NCBI GenBank assembly: GCA_003640385.1
Contig: RCAB01000232.1
Location: 33,395-97,394, forward strand
Direction: 5' to 3'
DNA: 64,000 bases
DNA from: Setaria digitata
Taxonomy: Eukaryota; Nematoda; Chromadorea; Rhabditida; Setariidae
Of this stretch, positions 1 through 13,045 are shown piece by piece. The translations under genes were made by a program, and so were the position numbers. The notes below the pieces were generated by a model. That model was not told where the DNA came from, ran no database searches, and saw only the letters and a program-made list of their open reading frames with translations. The stretch's first letter is position 1, and every line of letters starts with the position of its first letter.

Positions 1-2116
1 ATGCGTACATACATTTAATGGATTCTCGGAAGAAGCGCTTCCAGAATTGAAGTTTGTAGCGGAGACATGATGACTTCTAGTCCATTCATAAAATATAAAA
101 TCTCCTCACAGTTGTCCGATTTCTCTTGCTGTCCGTGAGATAGATTTTTGTTCACGTACAAACATAATGGTTTCTCTTCTATTAGTTTGTACACAATAAC
201 AATTTCCCTCCATACAACATTCCAGTGTATTGTTGTCATCAAATGCAACACTTCTTTTGAAAAAAAAGAAAGAGTTGAGAGTTAAACAGCCATGAAAAAA
301 GAAAAGCAAATTTAGATAAATTTGTCAGTCCCTGACTGGATATTACACGTATTCACTTTAGTTATATGTAATGCACAAATATGGCATAAAAAATCTGAGG
401 GCCATTTATCTGATCTTTTAATGATGGATCATGTTGTAGCTAAGTGACTGCTACACAGTCAGTATTAACAATTTGTATTATTGCTGGTCACTTGATAATC
501 GACAAATCAATCATTAACTGGTTAACGATTGGTCAACCTCAGTACTGATCGATTTCAGGGTTACAATCCAATTCTAAGTTACATGCTAATACGCAACGGG
601 AATTTTCGTGATTTCTCTGTTTAAATTTAACGGACGATCCATATTATCCATGCAGTCCCGATATTTACAAAATATTACTGAAAGATTGTGGAGGTTCAAA
701 GTGATTTTAATACCTTTCAATTGCATTAATCAATAATCAGTTATGAAACACCTGGAAAGAACTTATGGTATGGAAAGGAACCACTCCCTTCAAGTGTTGA
801 TTTTCAAGGAAAAAAATCTAAACATCTGATGGAAAAAGTGAATTGGTCCTGCCAAGAGCTAAATTTCCTTCCAAAATACCATCCATTTTTAGAATTATGA
901 CTTAAATTGATGTAAATTACTGATAAGCAGCAGTGCAAGAAAATCACCTAAAATCCATATGGTCATTCCTACCCTCATACTGACACCCCCTTAGGGAACG
1001 GAAGTAAGACCAAGTAATGCCATCACCTGATTTCTCAAAAGAAAAAATTGTGAAGCTGCTTAATATTCTGTCTTCACACAACTCAAAACTATTGACTGTC
1101 TGTAATAGAAGTGTTCTTCGAAATTCAAAACAACTACGCAATAAGAATGCCGACAAATATGAGAATATTTTCTGAGCAATCAAGGGATTAAAAAAAACCA
1201 ATAGAACGATAATCACGCTATCAAATAAATATCAATAATATGCCCAAATAAGACTTTCAATACATTAACCAATGCCAACATCATATACTGAACCAAACAT
1301 GGTATTGCCTGTTTACTACGGTAACTCATATGTGGGAAATTGAGATGCTAGCTGATATGTGCTCTGGTTTTCACGATAATAGAGCAAGCAATACGAACAG
1401 GACACTATTTGGAGATGGTGGAGCAACAGCAAACGCAGCAGCAGTGTAACCATATCGAGCAACAATGAATCATCCAACTAAAGAACATTTCGTTTCAAGC
1501 AGTTTAGCAGCAGCTTAAATCAAATCCACATCAGATTTATCTCGGGTCTTACAAATCACGCTATTATCTGTCATATCTTGTTTTCTGGAAAACTATGATC
1601 CAGAAATGTTTCACTAGTCATCCTTTGAAAATGGAAAATGGGAATTCTGTTTTAGATAGTCTTGTTTAACGGAGCACACTCGCGGGGCATTTTATTGACT
1701 AATGCGAATAGGAAAAAACAAATTATATAAAAAAATCACATTTCATATAATGAGATTCCTTCTTGTGTGCGTATGTGTGTGCGCGTGTGTTTCCAGAGAG
1801 AATAGTTAAGGCACTAATCCTACATGTGTTTGTGACTTTCTGCAATGAGTTCTCCTTTTTTTATACCTCAATGCAACAAGAAATGCAGAAAATTTTGTCC
1901 AGGAAAATCCTGATGCAGACTCGAAATATGAATACAATTTCCACATTTCTCTGACAAAAAGCATCCAATAAGGCGGTATTTTTTGTCCACCCCACCCTAG
2001 CTACTTTCAGTAATATCAGTAATGTACAGAAGACCAGATGAAAACTAGTTCAAATAATGCAAAACTGTAACATTTGGAAGAATCGGGGAGAAAAAAAAAA
2101 GGATCGAAGACGAAAA
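1..2116. other. No supported gene; left-edge spacer
   Basis: I find no exon chain with consistent splice phase here. Open frames of 60-90 codons exist on both strands but show no family resemblance. The part next to 2116 is probably the 3' flank and UTR of the LC8 gene. One minus-strand frame at about 106-310 reads like a helix-turn-helix fragment; it is treated as a weak observation only. The stretch is AT-rich with short homopolymer runs. Confidence 0.6.
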
Positions 2117-2909
<793 letters not shown>

Positions 2910-3549
2910 TTTTTTTTTCGTTATTTTCTACCACTACCAAAACTGTTCCTTCAATGTTGCCGCAAATAAATCACGGAGTTCTGTAAATCCAAAATTATAA
3001 ATCGACACATATTTGCAGCAGCTACAGTTAAAGAGAATTTGAACGTACGCAAAATAGGCAGATTCGAACAAACCTCGCAAACTACAGACACTAATTCCAA
3101 TCCCTTTAATCTAGTATTACTCCCTTATATAGGCCCTTTATTCTGAAAAGTCAGGAACAAAAACCAAAACAGACCTTCCCGCCTTCCCTTCCCGCCAGAA
3201 CACAAATATAACTATCCCCGACCTTTGACCTCTCAAACATAATCGGTATATTCTGAGGTGCTTTTAGGAATCTAAGGATACAAGGAAGTGTCGCCATTAA
3301 AATTTAAATCTGATTAAGTGCATAAAAGATAACGCGATATTAAATAGGCAGAATCCAGGAAACTTCATCTTCCCATAATCCCTACCTTTTTAAACCTTTA
3401 AAAATTTATTACACATATCAAAAAATAAGATTAAGCACTTGTAACATCGGTACCGGCCAACAATCAGTCAACAGGGCACTGAAACAAAAGAAAAAGAAAC
3501 AATTTGTCAAATCTGTTTTGCTCAATTTTCACCTCCAATTGAACATGCA

Positions 3550-3890
3550 ACCATACGTGGAACCATTTCCGGTCGCAATGGAAAATACAAAACTACTTCA
3601 GTACCTAATAAGAGTGAAAGTATTTTAGGTCATTATGTGCACCAAACCATTCCCTACCACTTTTCCTTACCATTTATGAAATCACTTCAAGTTGTCATTA
3701 CTACGGGACAATTCAAGGTCGCCATACTTTTGTGCGTATGAAAAACTACTTCAGATGATAAAAGGTATGGAACTACTTCTTGTTATAACACGTATGAAAC
3801 TATTCTGGTTGCAGTAAGTACAAAACTATTTCAGACTGAAATATGTAAAAAATAACTTCAGGTTGTAGTACAAACACAATTTGAAGCAAA
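3550..3890. repeat. Degenerate tandem repeat, about 25-30 bp unit
   Basis: A motif close to GTATGRAACTACTTCAGGTTG recurs at about 3585, 3736, 3765, 3792, 3817 and 3842 with many substitutions, so the array is old. It lies in the 5' flank of LC8. No coding frame spans it. Confidence 0.6.
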
Positions 3891-3955
3891 GGATTAATAA
3901 TATGATATAATCTAAGTTAAATCTCTACAACGCACGCGAAATTTCAAAAACAACT

Positions 3956-3993
3956 TTCAGTAGTCCAGTCAGTAAATGGACTGGACTACTGAA
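3956..3993. repeat. Perfect inverted repeat, 15-bp stem and 8-nt loop
   Basis: TTCAGTAGTCCAGTC (3956-3970) is followed by AGTAAATG and then the exact reverse complement at 3979-3993. It lies at the edge of the degenerate tandem repeats. It could be a remnant of a small fold-back element or a structured RNA; nothing further supports either. Confidence 0.85.
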
Positions 3994-4505
3994 GGACTGT
4001 TATTGTTGAACCACTTAAACCGTATCCACTTATATCAGTGACAAAGCTAACTATAGGCAGAGGCAGTCAGTGAATCAAGCTCTCGGCTAAATTTCAATCT
4101 CAAACAATACATGGCGTAATCAATTAACAGCTGAATATGACGCAGAAGTAAACAGTATAGTTGACTGACTCAGAAATATAATATATATGAACTAAAGCAT
4201 ATTTACGGATGAGTGTTTTACGTATAAAATAAATTGAATGTGGAATACTACACGTACAGATTGAAATGTGCATAATCAAGCAAATATCATACGTATGAAG
4301 TGGTGAAGTGTAAATAATTGGAGATGACACGTACGACGTGAAGTGAACACGGAATAATTAACTGAACACCGCACACATAAAGTGCATTTACAGAATTATT
4401 CACAATTAATACATACACAATTCTAGCATATAAATTCCCAGGTAATTCCAAATACAGGTAACAGTAACTGAACTGAAATGCTAATTAACTATCCAAACCT
4501 GAATA

Positions 4506-4556
4506 AGCAGACAGACAGACAGACCGACGACACACAGACAGACGCACACACGCACA
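4506..4556. repeat. Simple repeat (CAGA then CACA rich)
   Basis: A run of CAGACAGACAGAC passes into CACACAGACAGACGCACACACGCACAC. This is ordinary microsatellite sequence in the spacer. Confidence 0.8.
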
Positions 4557-4794
4557 CTTGAGCAGGGCAGACGTAGAAACTAAATCATCAGCCAATTGTG
4601 TCGGCTAAGGCGCTAACAATAACAGATGTCTGTCTGCCAACAGCCAATCAGATTGAAGGTTGCCTAGCAACGGGCTCTCATAGCGGCATCCCACCATAGC
4701 GGCATCCCGCACCCATCCACGGATATGTGACGTGCGTGTGCCTTCATGTAACACACACGTTCGTGGTGTGCGTCACATGCGAATATACGGAGAC

Positions 4795-5070
4795 GGAACG
4801 TGTCACGTCTAGGAATGCATTCACGTTCATTTCTCACGTAATATGTGTATTGTAAGATGTGCTTGGTGTGAGCACACAGATAAAACGTGTATGCATACGT
4901 AGAAATGCATTCTCGTCCATTTTTCACAACTGATTTACGTCATATGTTAATACATAGATAGACGTGGAGTGGAATTACGCAGACTGCATAACATTCGTAA
5001 TTTAGGCTATATATGAGCATACAGATAGACGTGTAATATACATTTATAGGAGTGTATTTATAACATGTCG
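4795..5070. repeat. Degenerate repeat, roughly 90-100 bp unit
   Basis: Two related blocks recur: GAATGCATTCACGTTCATTTCTCAC (compare 4814 and 4903) and GAGCACACAGATAAAACGTGTA (compare about 4870, 4956 and 5016). Copies differ by many substitutions. The block is richer in ACGT-containing words than its surroundings. No coding function is seen. Confidence 0.5.
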
Positions 5071-6161
5071 TATACTGTCCTTACAATATATGTATTGTTT
5101 TATTTTGTGGTAAAACAGATGAATATGATTTTGAGAACTTTGCAATTTGGATTTGAAAACCCACTTCCACTTCCATATGATTCTAGACCAGTATAGCGTA
5201 ACCTGAATCGAGTAATAGTTAACAAATTTACACAGCTGCTAGTTTAACAGTACATCACATCCTGCCATGCTCTATCGCTTTATTTCTATTTCATACGTCG
5301 TACGTACATACATACACCTGGTGAATTTATAGTATTATCAGGAAATAGCTTCACTGATGAAATGTGCAAAACATTAACTTTTAATGTGCTTTCGTGAAGA
5401 CTAAAACACGACGTTAAAGGGATTTATGGCATAAATTTCGGCTGGTAGGAACTCCACTTCTTGAACATTTTTAAGAGCATTTCTATCTATGCAAACAGAT
5501 ACAGCCACAATTTTCATGGTTATCTTCCTATCATAATAGCTTAATTTCGATGAATGAATTCATACCTACCCTATCATATCATCATATTTTTTGAGGACTG
5601 TTACAAAACGAGACACTGTGAGGACGACAATCGTAACTTTTTAAACTAAATGATACCTTCTTCCCTTCTCGAAAATGCTTGACAAAAAAGCCTCACATTG
5701 TGATCAAAAGACACCCTACTGACATAAGGAATTCGTGAATAAAAACCGTCAACTTCCACAGAAACCTTCCGCTCAGAGTCATGTTTGCGACGGGATGGAT
5801 CTTGTATCCCAGGACTGTTTTCGTCATTGTGCACTGTTCAAAGATGAAGCAAGATCAATTTTTTAAATAAATTTTATCGGAAATTATTCACTTTAACAGC
5901 TTCCTTTATGCTTCACGAAATCCGTCCTTACTCTTTTATTTGAAATGAAAGTGATCATTCATAATGTGACCCGAAAGAAACAACAATAACAATTAATCCG
6001 GCGACTAAATGAAGCCATTATTTATAAACAAAAGACTTTCAGATTGTGCTTTTCGCTTCTTTCACAATACTGTATAACGTCAATAATAGAACATTTTACA
6101 TCATATCAAAATAGCAAATATTTTCCAAACGAAACGCAATTTTGAGATATCGTTACACCTT

Positions 6162-9100
6162 TTACACTGGCTGAAAGCTTCGTCCTCTGAAAAAAGCTTT
6201 CCGTCCTTAATTAAAGATTAAATTAAATTCTTTAAAGTAATTCAATGACCCACATCCAATAATAAGGCAAAAGCATCCGAGTCATAAATGTCTAAATCAG
6301 GTTCTCTAATACTTAACACGAGATACATTGATGCAACTTCTTTCGACAAAGTTTATTCAACATTTTCCTCTCTGGATGTTGATTTTCGAAAAATAAGATT
6401 ACGTACGAGAATGTTTTTTTCTCTACACGTCCTTCTGGTCGTGCTCTGTTTAGAATTTTCACAAAATCATTTGTCCTGGCTCGCATTCTTGAATGCATGT
6501 ATGCCTAGAATTATTAGGTACAAACATACTTTTAACCTGACTTCCATTTCTTGGGACTCCTAAGCTGGATATCTTAACATTTATACAAATAAAAAATTTC
6601 ATGATTTAATTGCATACTACAATTTCTTAAAGAGAATTTAAAGACGTCATTACTTACTGCCAAGTACGATAGCGGTTTTCACAAACATTATCAAAAGTTC
6701 AACTGCCACATCTTCAAATTATATTTTTTAACAATGCTGCAGTCGCACCTAGTCCACCGAAGATATGCTTTTCGCTTTCAGTTCATTCTAGTTCACTCAC
6801 TAACCTTCGAACATTTAATGTGATAGTGAAGATAATCACGGAATGTATGTATCAAATTGATCGTATTATCACGTGCATGTGTATTTGTATGTCGTGGGAA
6901 TAATACTAAAAATTACACATAATGTCAAATGATTTAAAATTGAACAAAACTCTGAACAACTGACATAACAATGAAGTGGCATAATGTGTCCCTTCCTCTT
7001 TTTCTTCCCATCACTCTTCCAACAACAAATGACGATCATCCTAATTTATCGCAAAACATTTTGATATTCATCATAAATTGACAGAAAAAAAAGAAGAGGA
7101 AATTGGAACACTTCCTCAAAATTACCAAAAGTGATGTAGCCAACATTATCGCCAACACGCGCATCCGGACAGTCGCGCAATTCAAGCGGTGGCTCACCCA
7201 CCGTATAAAGTACCGCAGGTGACGTTTGTGATGCTTTCCGACCTTCTCGGAACTCCTTCAAAGATCTTCTAGTTTATTAATCCGAAATCCACCACTTCCG
7301 TAAACTATCGACCAGAAAACTCCACTTCTTTTTTTTTTCCCCCTCTGCCATAGCAAGATTCAATTCATTTATTCTCCACAACCACAAGATTCAAACCTCA
7401 CGAACTACTATAACGAATTAGCACAAGCGTAAGCCTATCAATACAACAGATGCTGCCTTCAAAATGAAATTCTCATGCAATTAAAACACAAAAACAAACC
7501 TGTAAAAACAGTTTTCCAATGACCATATCATCCGGATCACGGAAAATTGTACTAAATATAACAGTAACACGATCGGCTTTTGTTTCTACGTACCTGAAAT
7601 CCCTCGTCTTCCAATTTTGACCCTAATTTATCGAAAAAAAAAAAAAAAAGAAAAGAAAAAGCTCAAATGAGTCGCGCGAGAAACATCAAAAGCGGTACTG
7701 ATAATTATTTTAAGTTGCATAAGCAGATGAAGATAAGGATACCAGACTAATTCATATCCTATGGTCACAACTACAAAACTCAGAATCCACCAAAATTATT
7801 TGTCACTGACTGCATCTCAGATTATGTTGAGAGGTAAGGTTTGTATTTCTTTTTTTATATTTCAAGGTAAAAAAAAAAAAATACGATTAAGACTTGGTTT
7901 TCTCTTTAGAGATATTTGAATAATTACAAAGTCTCATCATCTCGATAATGTATGACGGCTCTTTTTGCACCAGTTTGTCCTTGGGACTGGAAATTGAAGT
8001 ACTTTTCGAAAACAGACGCGAAGCAATTTCGCTTTAAATGTGAAGCCTGGCTAACAATTGTTGAGTAATCGTCAGGAAGTTCATTCAAATCGTAGATAAG
8101 AGAAACATTATGACTTAATTCTGGTGTTGCACACAAATATTTGCCGTATTCACGGCGCAGTAACTGAAACACAATAATTACATTGCACATCGATAACGGT
8201 CCGAAGGACAAAAATTTCATTCGCAATTACAAATTTTAAAGGATAACATTCTTCGTTTCAATATCTCCTAAATTTCTATACTTTATGTATCTTTTTCTTT
8301 TTCTTTTTTTTTGTATCTGTTACATTAATTTTTTATACTTCTAGTAGGAATTTGTCAATATCAACGAATTATAGAAAAAAATTTACTTCGTCAGCTCCAT
8401 GCTCTTGCAATTCTTTGTAGAACTTCAGCGATATGCTAAGCTGAAAGTTTTTTTGCAAATTAATTTTAATCTGAAGAATTAAGAATTTTGTACCATTATA
8501 TACGTATAGTGAATATTTCATAACGAAAAAAATACTATTATATCCGTCAGGACGGTAACTAAATTTCTATATGCAAAATGACATATTGCCCATAGATTAC
8601 TGTGAACTACGTATCAAATACAGACTAACAAGTACTCACTGATCCACCCAATAATAAATCTTTTTTATGTATTGATAATAATACGTTGCCATTATCCTAT
8701 GGTTGCTTGTAAAATCTATAGAAAGTGTATCTGATTCACCCTATTGAATTCAGCTATATAATATGACAATCAAAAGATAAAACAGCAAAGGTTGTTTTTA
8801 TAGTATGATATTTATATACAACTGAAAGAATTTTTAAATCGATGTTTCTCAAAAGAGGAATCAAACAAAAAAAGGGAAGCAATAAATGGACAAAGCAACA
8901 CTATTTTCATTTACCGAATACGGTGGATTAAAACAGTTCAAATAAAAAATCAGCTAATCTACGCGGAAATGAAAAGAATTAGGTTCCTGTTTTTGTTTTC
9001 TTTCTTCTTTTTTCCATATTATGTCCAGCAGTACACTTTTGTTCTAGCAATCACTATTTAATGAGAAAGTAAAGATGTAACTTTAATGTAAAACTTTAAA

Positions 9101-10007
9101 TTGCAAACTGGACGACACACCATAATTTTGGCACGATCACCATCAGGGTTTGATATATGATAAATGACGCCATCGAAATCAGCAAACCTCACATCCACTT
9201 TTTCCAATTTGTTCCTTGAAAGAAAAAAGCGACAATAGTGAGAGAAATGTTTTCACTGTTTGTGAAATGATAAAATCAAGTACAATAAAAAATATATCTG
9301 TAGCAAATTTCCGGTCAATTAAATCTTGTGAATTGGTGGGAAATCAAAGGACAGGATCAAAAGGGTGTGTAATATCACCTTTACCTTCCTGGATCAAAAG
9401 GCGTTCGAGTACTGTCAACAACATGCGCAAAACGATAGCAGTTTTTGGTGGAAAGGAAAAAATTCAAGTCACAAAGTTGAAATTTTGGAGACTTAACTTC
9501 TACTGAATTTAATCTTTAAAATAGTTTTTCTAATTTTCCCCACCTATGATTATTACGGTAATAGTTGCAAAATTTGTTCCACAAATGAAACAAAGTTCCT
9601 CATATCCCTATACAATGCATTTGATCGAAGTAAAGAGTAGAATTGGATAGTAGAACAGGTACATATGCAAATAAATAAGTTGTCTAACAAAGAAAGTATA
9701 GAAAGGAGGGAGAGGAAAAATGAAAGTATGAGATACAAGGTAAGTCAGATGAGAGCAAACAAGTAACTGAGTCAGTGATAAAGCAAAATATACATGTTGG
9801 AATTCATGTGTAAACAAAAATTGGTTAAATGGAAAAATGAAGTAAATAAGATGCGGAAATACTTATTTGTTTGGAAACAAACAAGTAAACAAAGTTTGTA
9901 AATGACCAACATAGCTGCAATACGAATCCTTACCCTTGTTTGGCGGCAGAAAATTTAAGATCCAACACTTCGGTAATAATTCGATTGTTCTGTTCGAGAA
10001 TTATCAT
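6162..10007 (-). CDS. arx-4: Arp2/3 complex subunit 2 (p34, ARPC2)
   Basis: ARPC2 forms, with ARPC4, the core of the Arp2/3 complex that nucleates branched actin. Nine exons (10007-9934, 9214-9121, 8440-8387, 8163-7928, 7593-7500, 7255-7126, 6905-6805, 6504-6407, 6186-6162) close in frame to 301 aa; human ARPC2 is 300. Landmarks in order are [139 protein letters not shown] and [20 protein letters not shown]. The start ATG sits 3 nt after a TATCTTTTAG acceptor, typical of trans-splicing. The last exon is tiny (8 residues); reading through its donor instead would add a family-unlike tail to a stop at 6313, so I prefer the splice. Identity is very secure; only the last splice is uncertain. Confidence 0.95.
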
Positions 10008-13000
10008 ACTCTAAAAGATACTTGTCGTTTCATTAATATATAATACTAGGTGAAAAAAAAAGAAAAAACTGGGAACGAAAATCAAAAGGGAATCGAAGAA
10101 CCCGAACCAAGAAACGTAATAGGCTAGGGGAAAAATTCGTATATAATTATTGACTAACAATAGACACTTCAGGAATACTGTTGAAAATTACCAAGTCTGC
10201 ACTAAATCAGATGGATGAGGAAGTGGAAAAGTAAAATCTATGAAAAGAAAACGAAGAACCAACTTATTATCTAACGAAAAAAAAAAAAACTTCCGGAGGA
10301 ATATTGTGCAGCCCGTTAAATTCTGATGCTTCTAGTCTGTTAACAAGGTGGTATAGTTGTTTTCCTGATCGTTTGTATTATTTCTGGTTTCCGGAAGAGT
10401 GCATTGGAAATGCTACCCATTCGGAAGATACTGTCCGCTCTAGAAATTGGTGTGATTTTATTTTCACTGCTAGTTTAATGCAAAAATGGATGTTAAACTT
10501 TGATCATATTCCACATAGATTGGGTCACTGAATGATCACCGTAACGGATTTTGTTTCCATTAGCTTATATTGTTTAGTATCTCTGTAACTGATTTCAAAT
10601 TGTAAATTGATTTGCGATACCAGAAAAAGGAAAAAGCAATGCATCATATTGCGAATTAATGATTCAGATTGAAATTAACTTCCATCATGATCCCGCATTT
10701 GTGCAAGTAATTTCAAGCTTTAATTTTAATGCAGCAGTATTCAGGATTTTTTTACCAAGTGTCCATTATCTTTTTTTTTTTGTTTTTATATATTTTTAAC
10801 ATTATAAAGCATATTGTAAGCAACTGTTTACTTTAAGCATTTAGCGAAATGGTATTTCCAACTGATCATATCAATACGAAATTTTTACTAGTGTCTCCAT
10901 CACTTAATCTATTCCGGTGACGTTCACTGTCATTCATGAAACTCAGAGATGGCTTATTAAAATTTCTTACTTATCTCACTCTGTTATTGGTTCTGTCAAA
11001 TTTCTTTCATAAATGTGTGTGTGTAGTGAAATATTGGTGGTATATTGTTGCATTCGTTTTACGCACTCGTGAAGGCCTTCATGTTGAACAGCTGCTACTG
11101 TTTGGTGGACAATTCCACCAAATGGTCTGTTCTCACTGCACACGTCGGTCTGTACAGATAGACAGCCATACAAACAGACCTATAGAGACTCATGTAAGCC
11201 TCTTTACACATATACACCACTCATCATGTATTTAGTGGAATGAATTTAAAAACAGTTATAATTCCTGTGCTACTCATAAGTGTATTCCTTTTATGCTATT
11301 TTATCCTTGCAACTTTCACAAATTAGCCATCTGAGTCACAAATAATTTTCTGTTATTAGGTAGAAAATTATTTTCATATGTAATAGTAGTCAGGATAGAG
11401 ATGTATTGGTAATGATCAGGACGATACATTTGGTCGAGAAAGGGATCAGGAAATTAAGAAAAGTGATAGTAATGGTCAGAAAAGGTAAAAAGAAATGTTT
11501 TTAATTATTTAGAAAATGTGACTCTCCTTAGATAACAGCAATGTTTACATATCTTTGCATTTCAAAATTATTTTGCATCTTTTGAGCTCTATTGAATTTG
11601 ATCTGTAGGTCTTCAAAGTTTAAACTTTATCCCATAGTATGCTTTGGTTGGCAGGATAGTATAATTTGGATAAGTAGATTTTTAAAGTCTACGTGGAAAT
11701 TTATATTTGTAATGCGACTTATTGCTTTTCTTTCTTTCCTCCCATTTAGCTAAATTGCATATCGCAATTTTACTTATTTTAATTAAATCCATGCTTAACC
11801 AGTTTATGGCAAAATGCGGACGTTTAAGATTCAGTCCTCATTTTATGGTTTTAACTTTTTGTAGTATCTTTGGTTGAAACAAGGATAGTTGGAGATGATG
11901 ATATCAGCTATGCTTTGGTCAAGTATAATAAATAATTGCAGTATAATTCAGCTAAATTATTCTTTTAGAAGTATTTAATATCGCATGCTGAATATTTTAT
12001 TTCTAAATAAAGGAATAATCATAATTATTGTTATTATTGCTGTATTTTCCAAAATAATGTAACATAATTAAGTAATTAAGTGTCGATTTAATTTTATGTA
12101 ATTACAACATGATTTTAATTTTTTAATCAGCTTTAACATGACTATTCCTTATATAAATTTAGTAATTTCAAATATACCATAACTAAATATTTAGTCTGCA
12201 TGACTTAGATCACGTTCTAATTAAACTTTATTTTTAAATGTATAGGACGAAACAATTAAAATTCACCCAGCCTGAGGAGGAAGAACTGATTGCTACAATT
12301 GAGATTATATTTATAATTATTCATTGTTTACAGACTATTTTATCTTTTGGTAGTGAATGATTTTTGAAAAGGAATTTCATTTTATCGGCATGGTGTCATG
12401 TCATGTCATCCCTTAACTTTATGTAAGGTCGTAAAGAGATTAGTCAAAGCATTTTGTTGATGTTCTTCCATTGAATGATTAATTTACACGTTGATTAAAA
12501 TTTATTTTAAACAGAGAAGTCGATAACATTTCGTTCTTCTTTTCTTTTTTTCTTCCTGTTTGTCCCTCTCTCTCTCTCTTTCTCGCTTCCTCTTTGCTTT
12601 GCTCCTTCTATTTCAGATTTAATCTATTAACAACAGTTGTTTCTCAGTTCAGCTTTAAATTTAATTTTTCAGCTGAAATTTCGATTCATTTAATGACTAA
12701 AGTTTGTTATGTGTTAATATATTGTGAAAATAATTGTAAAATCACTGATTCATTCAAACTATTATTTAGTAGAGGAATGTTGTCATTTTAACAATTAAAC
12801 AATTATCGAAAGAATGTACCAAAAGTGTTTTGTGTTAAAAATTTGTGAAACAATATACATTATAAAATAAACGATCAAACGTTTTTTTGGCTTCATAGAA
12901 ATTTAATTTTTATAATAATTAATAATTAAAATATCGTCATTATGCAGCGGTTATTTTTATTCATTATTATTGCTGGAGGAAAAATTGTGAGGGGAACTTC

Positions 13001-13045
13001 TAATTTACTTTTTAGGTACGGTATTATAAATTAGTTTCGTGACGA
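10008..13045. other. Intergenic region between divergent ARPC2 and SNF genes
   Basis: No coding exon is recognised. The region is shared 5' flank of two divergent genes. It contains a short perfect stem (TTTGGTGGA ... TCCACCAAA, 11101-11122) and a pyrimidine-rich tract around 12535-12605 with CT repeats. An acceptor-like ACTTTTTAG ends at 13015, 30 nt before the SNF start codon. Confidence 0.6.

Larger units (their letters stand above)
2910..6161. other. Intergenic spacer with degenerate repeats
   Basis: This lies between the 5' end of LC8 and the 3' end of ARPC2, both on the minus strand. No coding exon is recognised. It holds several degenerate repeat patches and one strong hairpin, listed separately, and must include the LC8 promoter. 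A minus-strand AATAAA near 5936 is a candidate polyadenylation signal for ARPC2, roughly 225 nt beyond its stop. Confidence 0.6.

Noticed and set aside
10936..11235. 99-codon frame with signal-peptide-like start
   Set aside because: Composition mixed, no splice support, and an overlapping open frame on the other strand is equally long; more likely chance.
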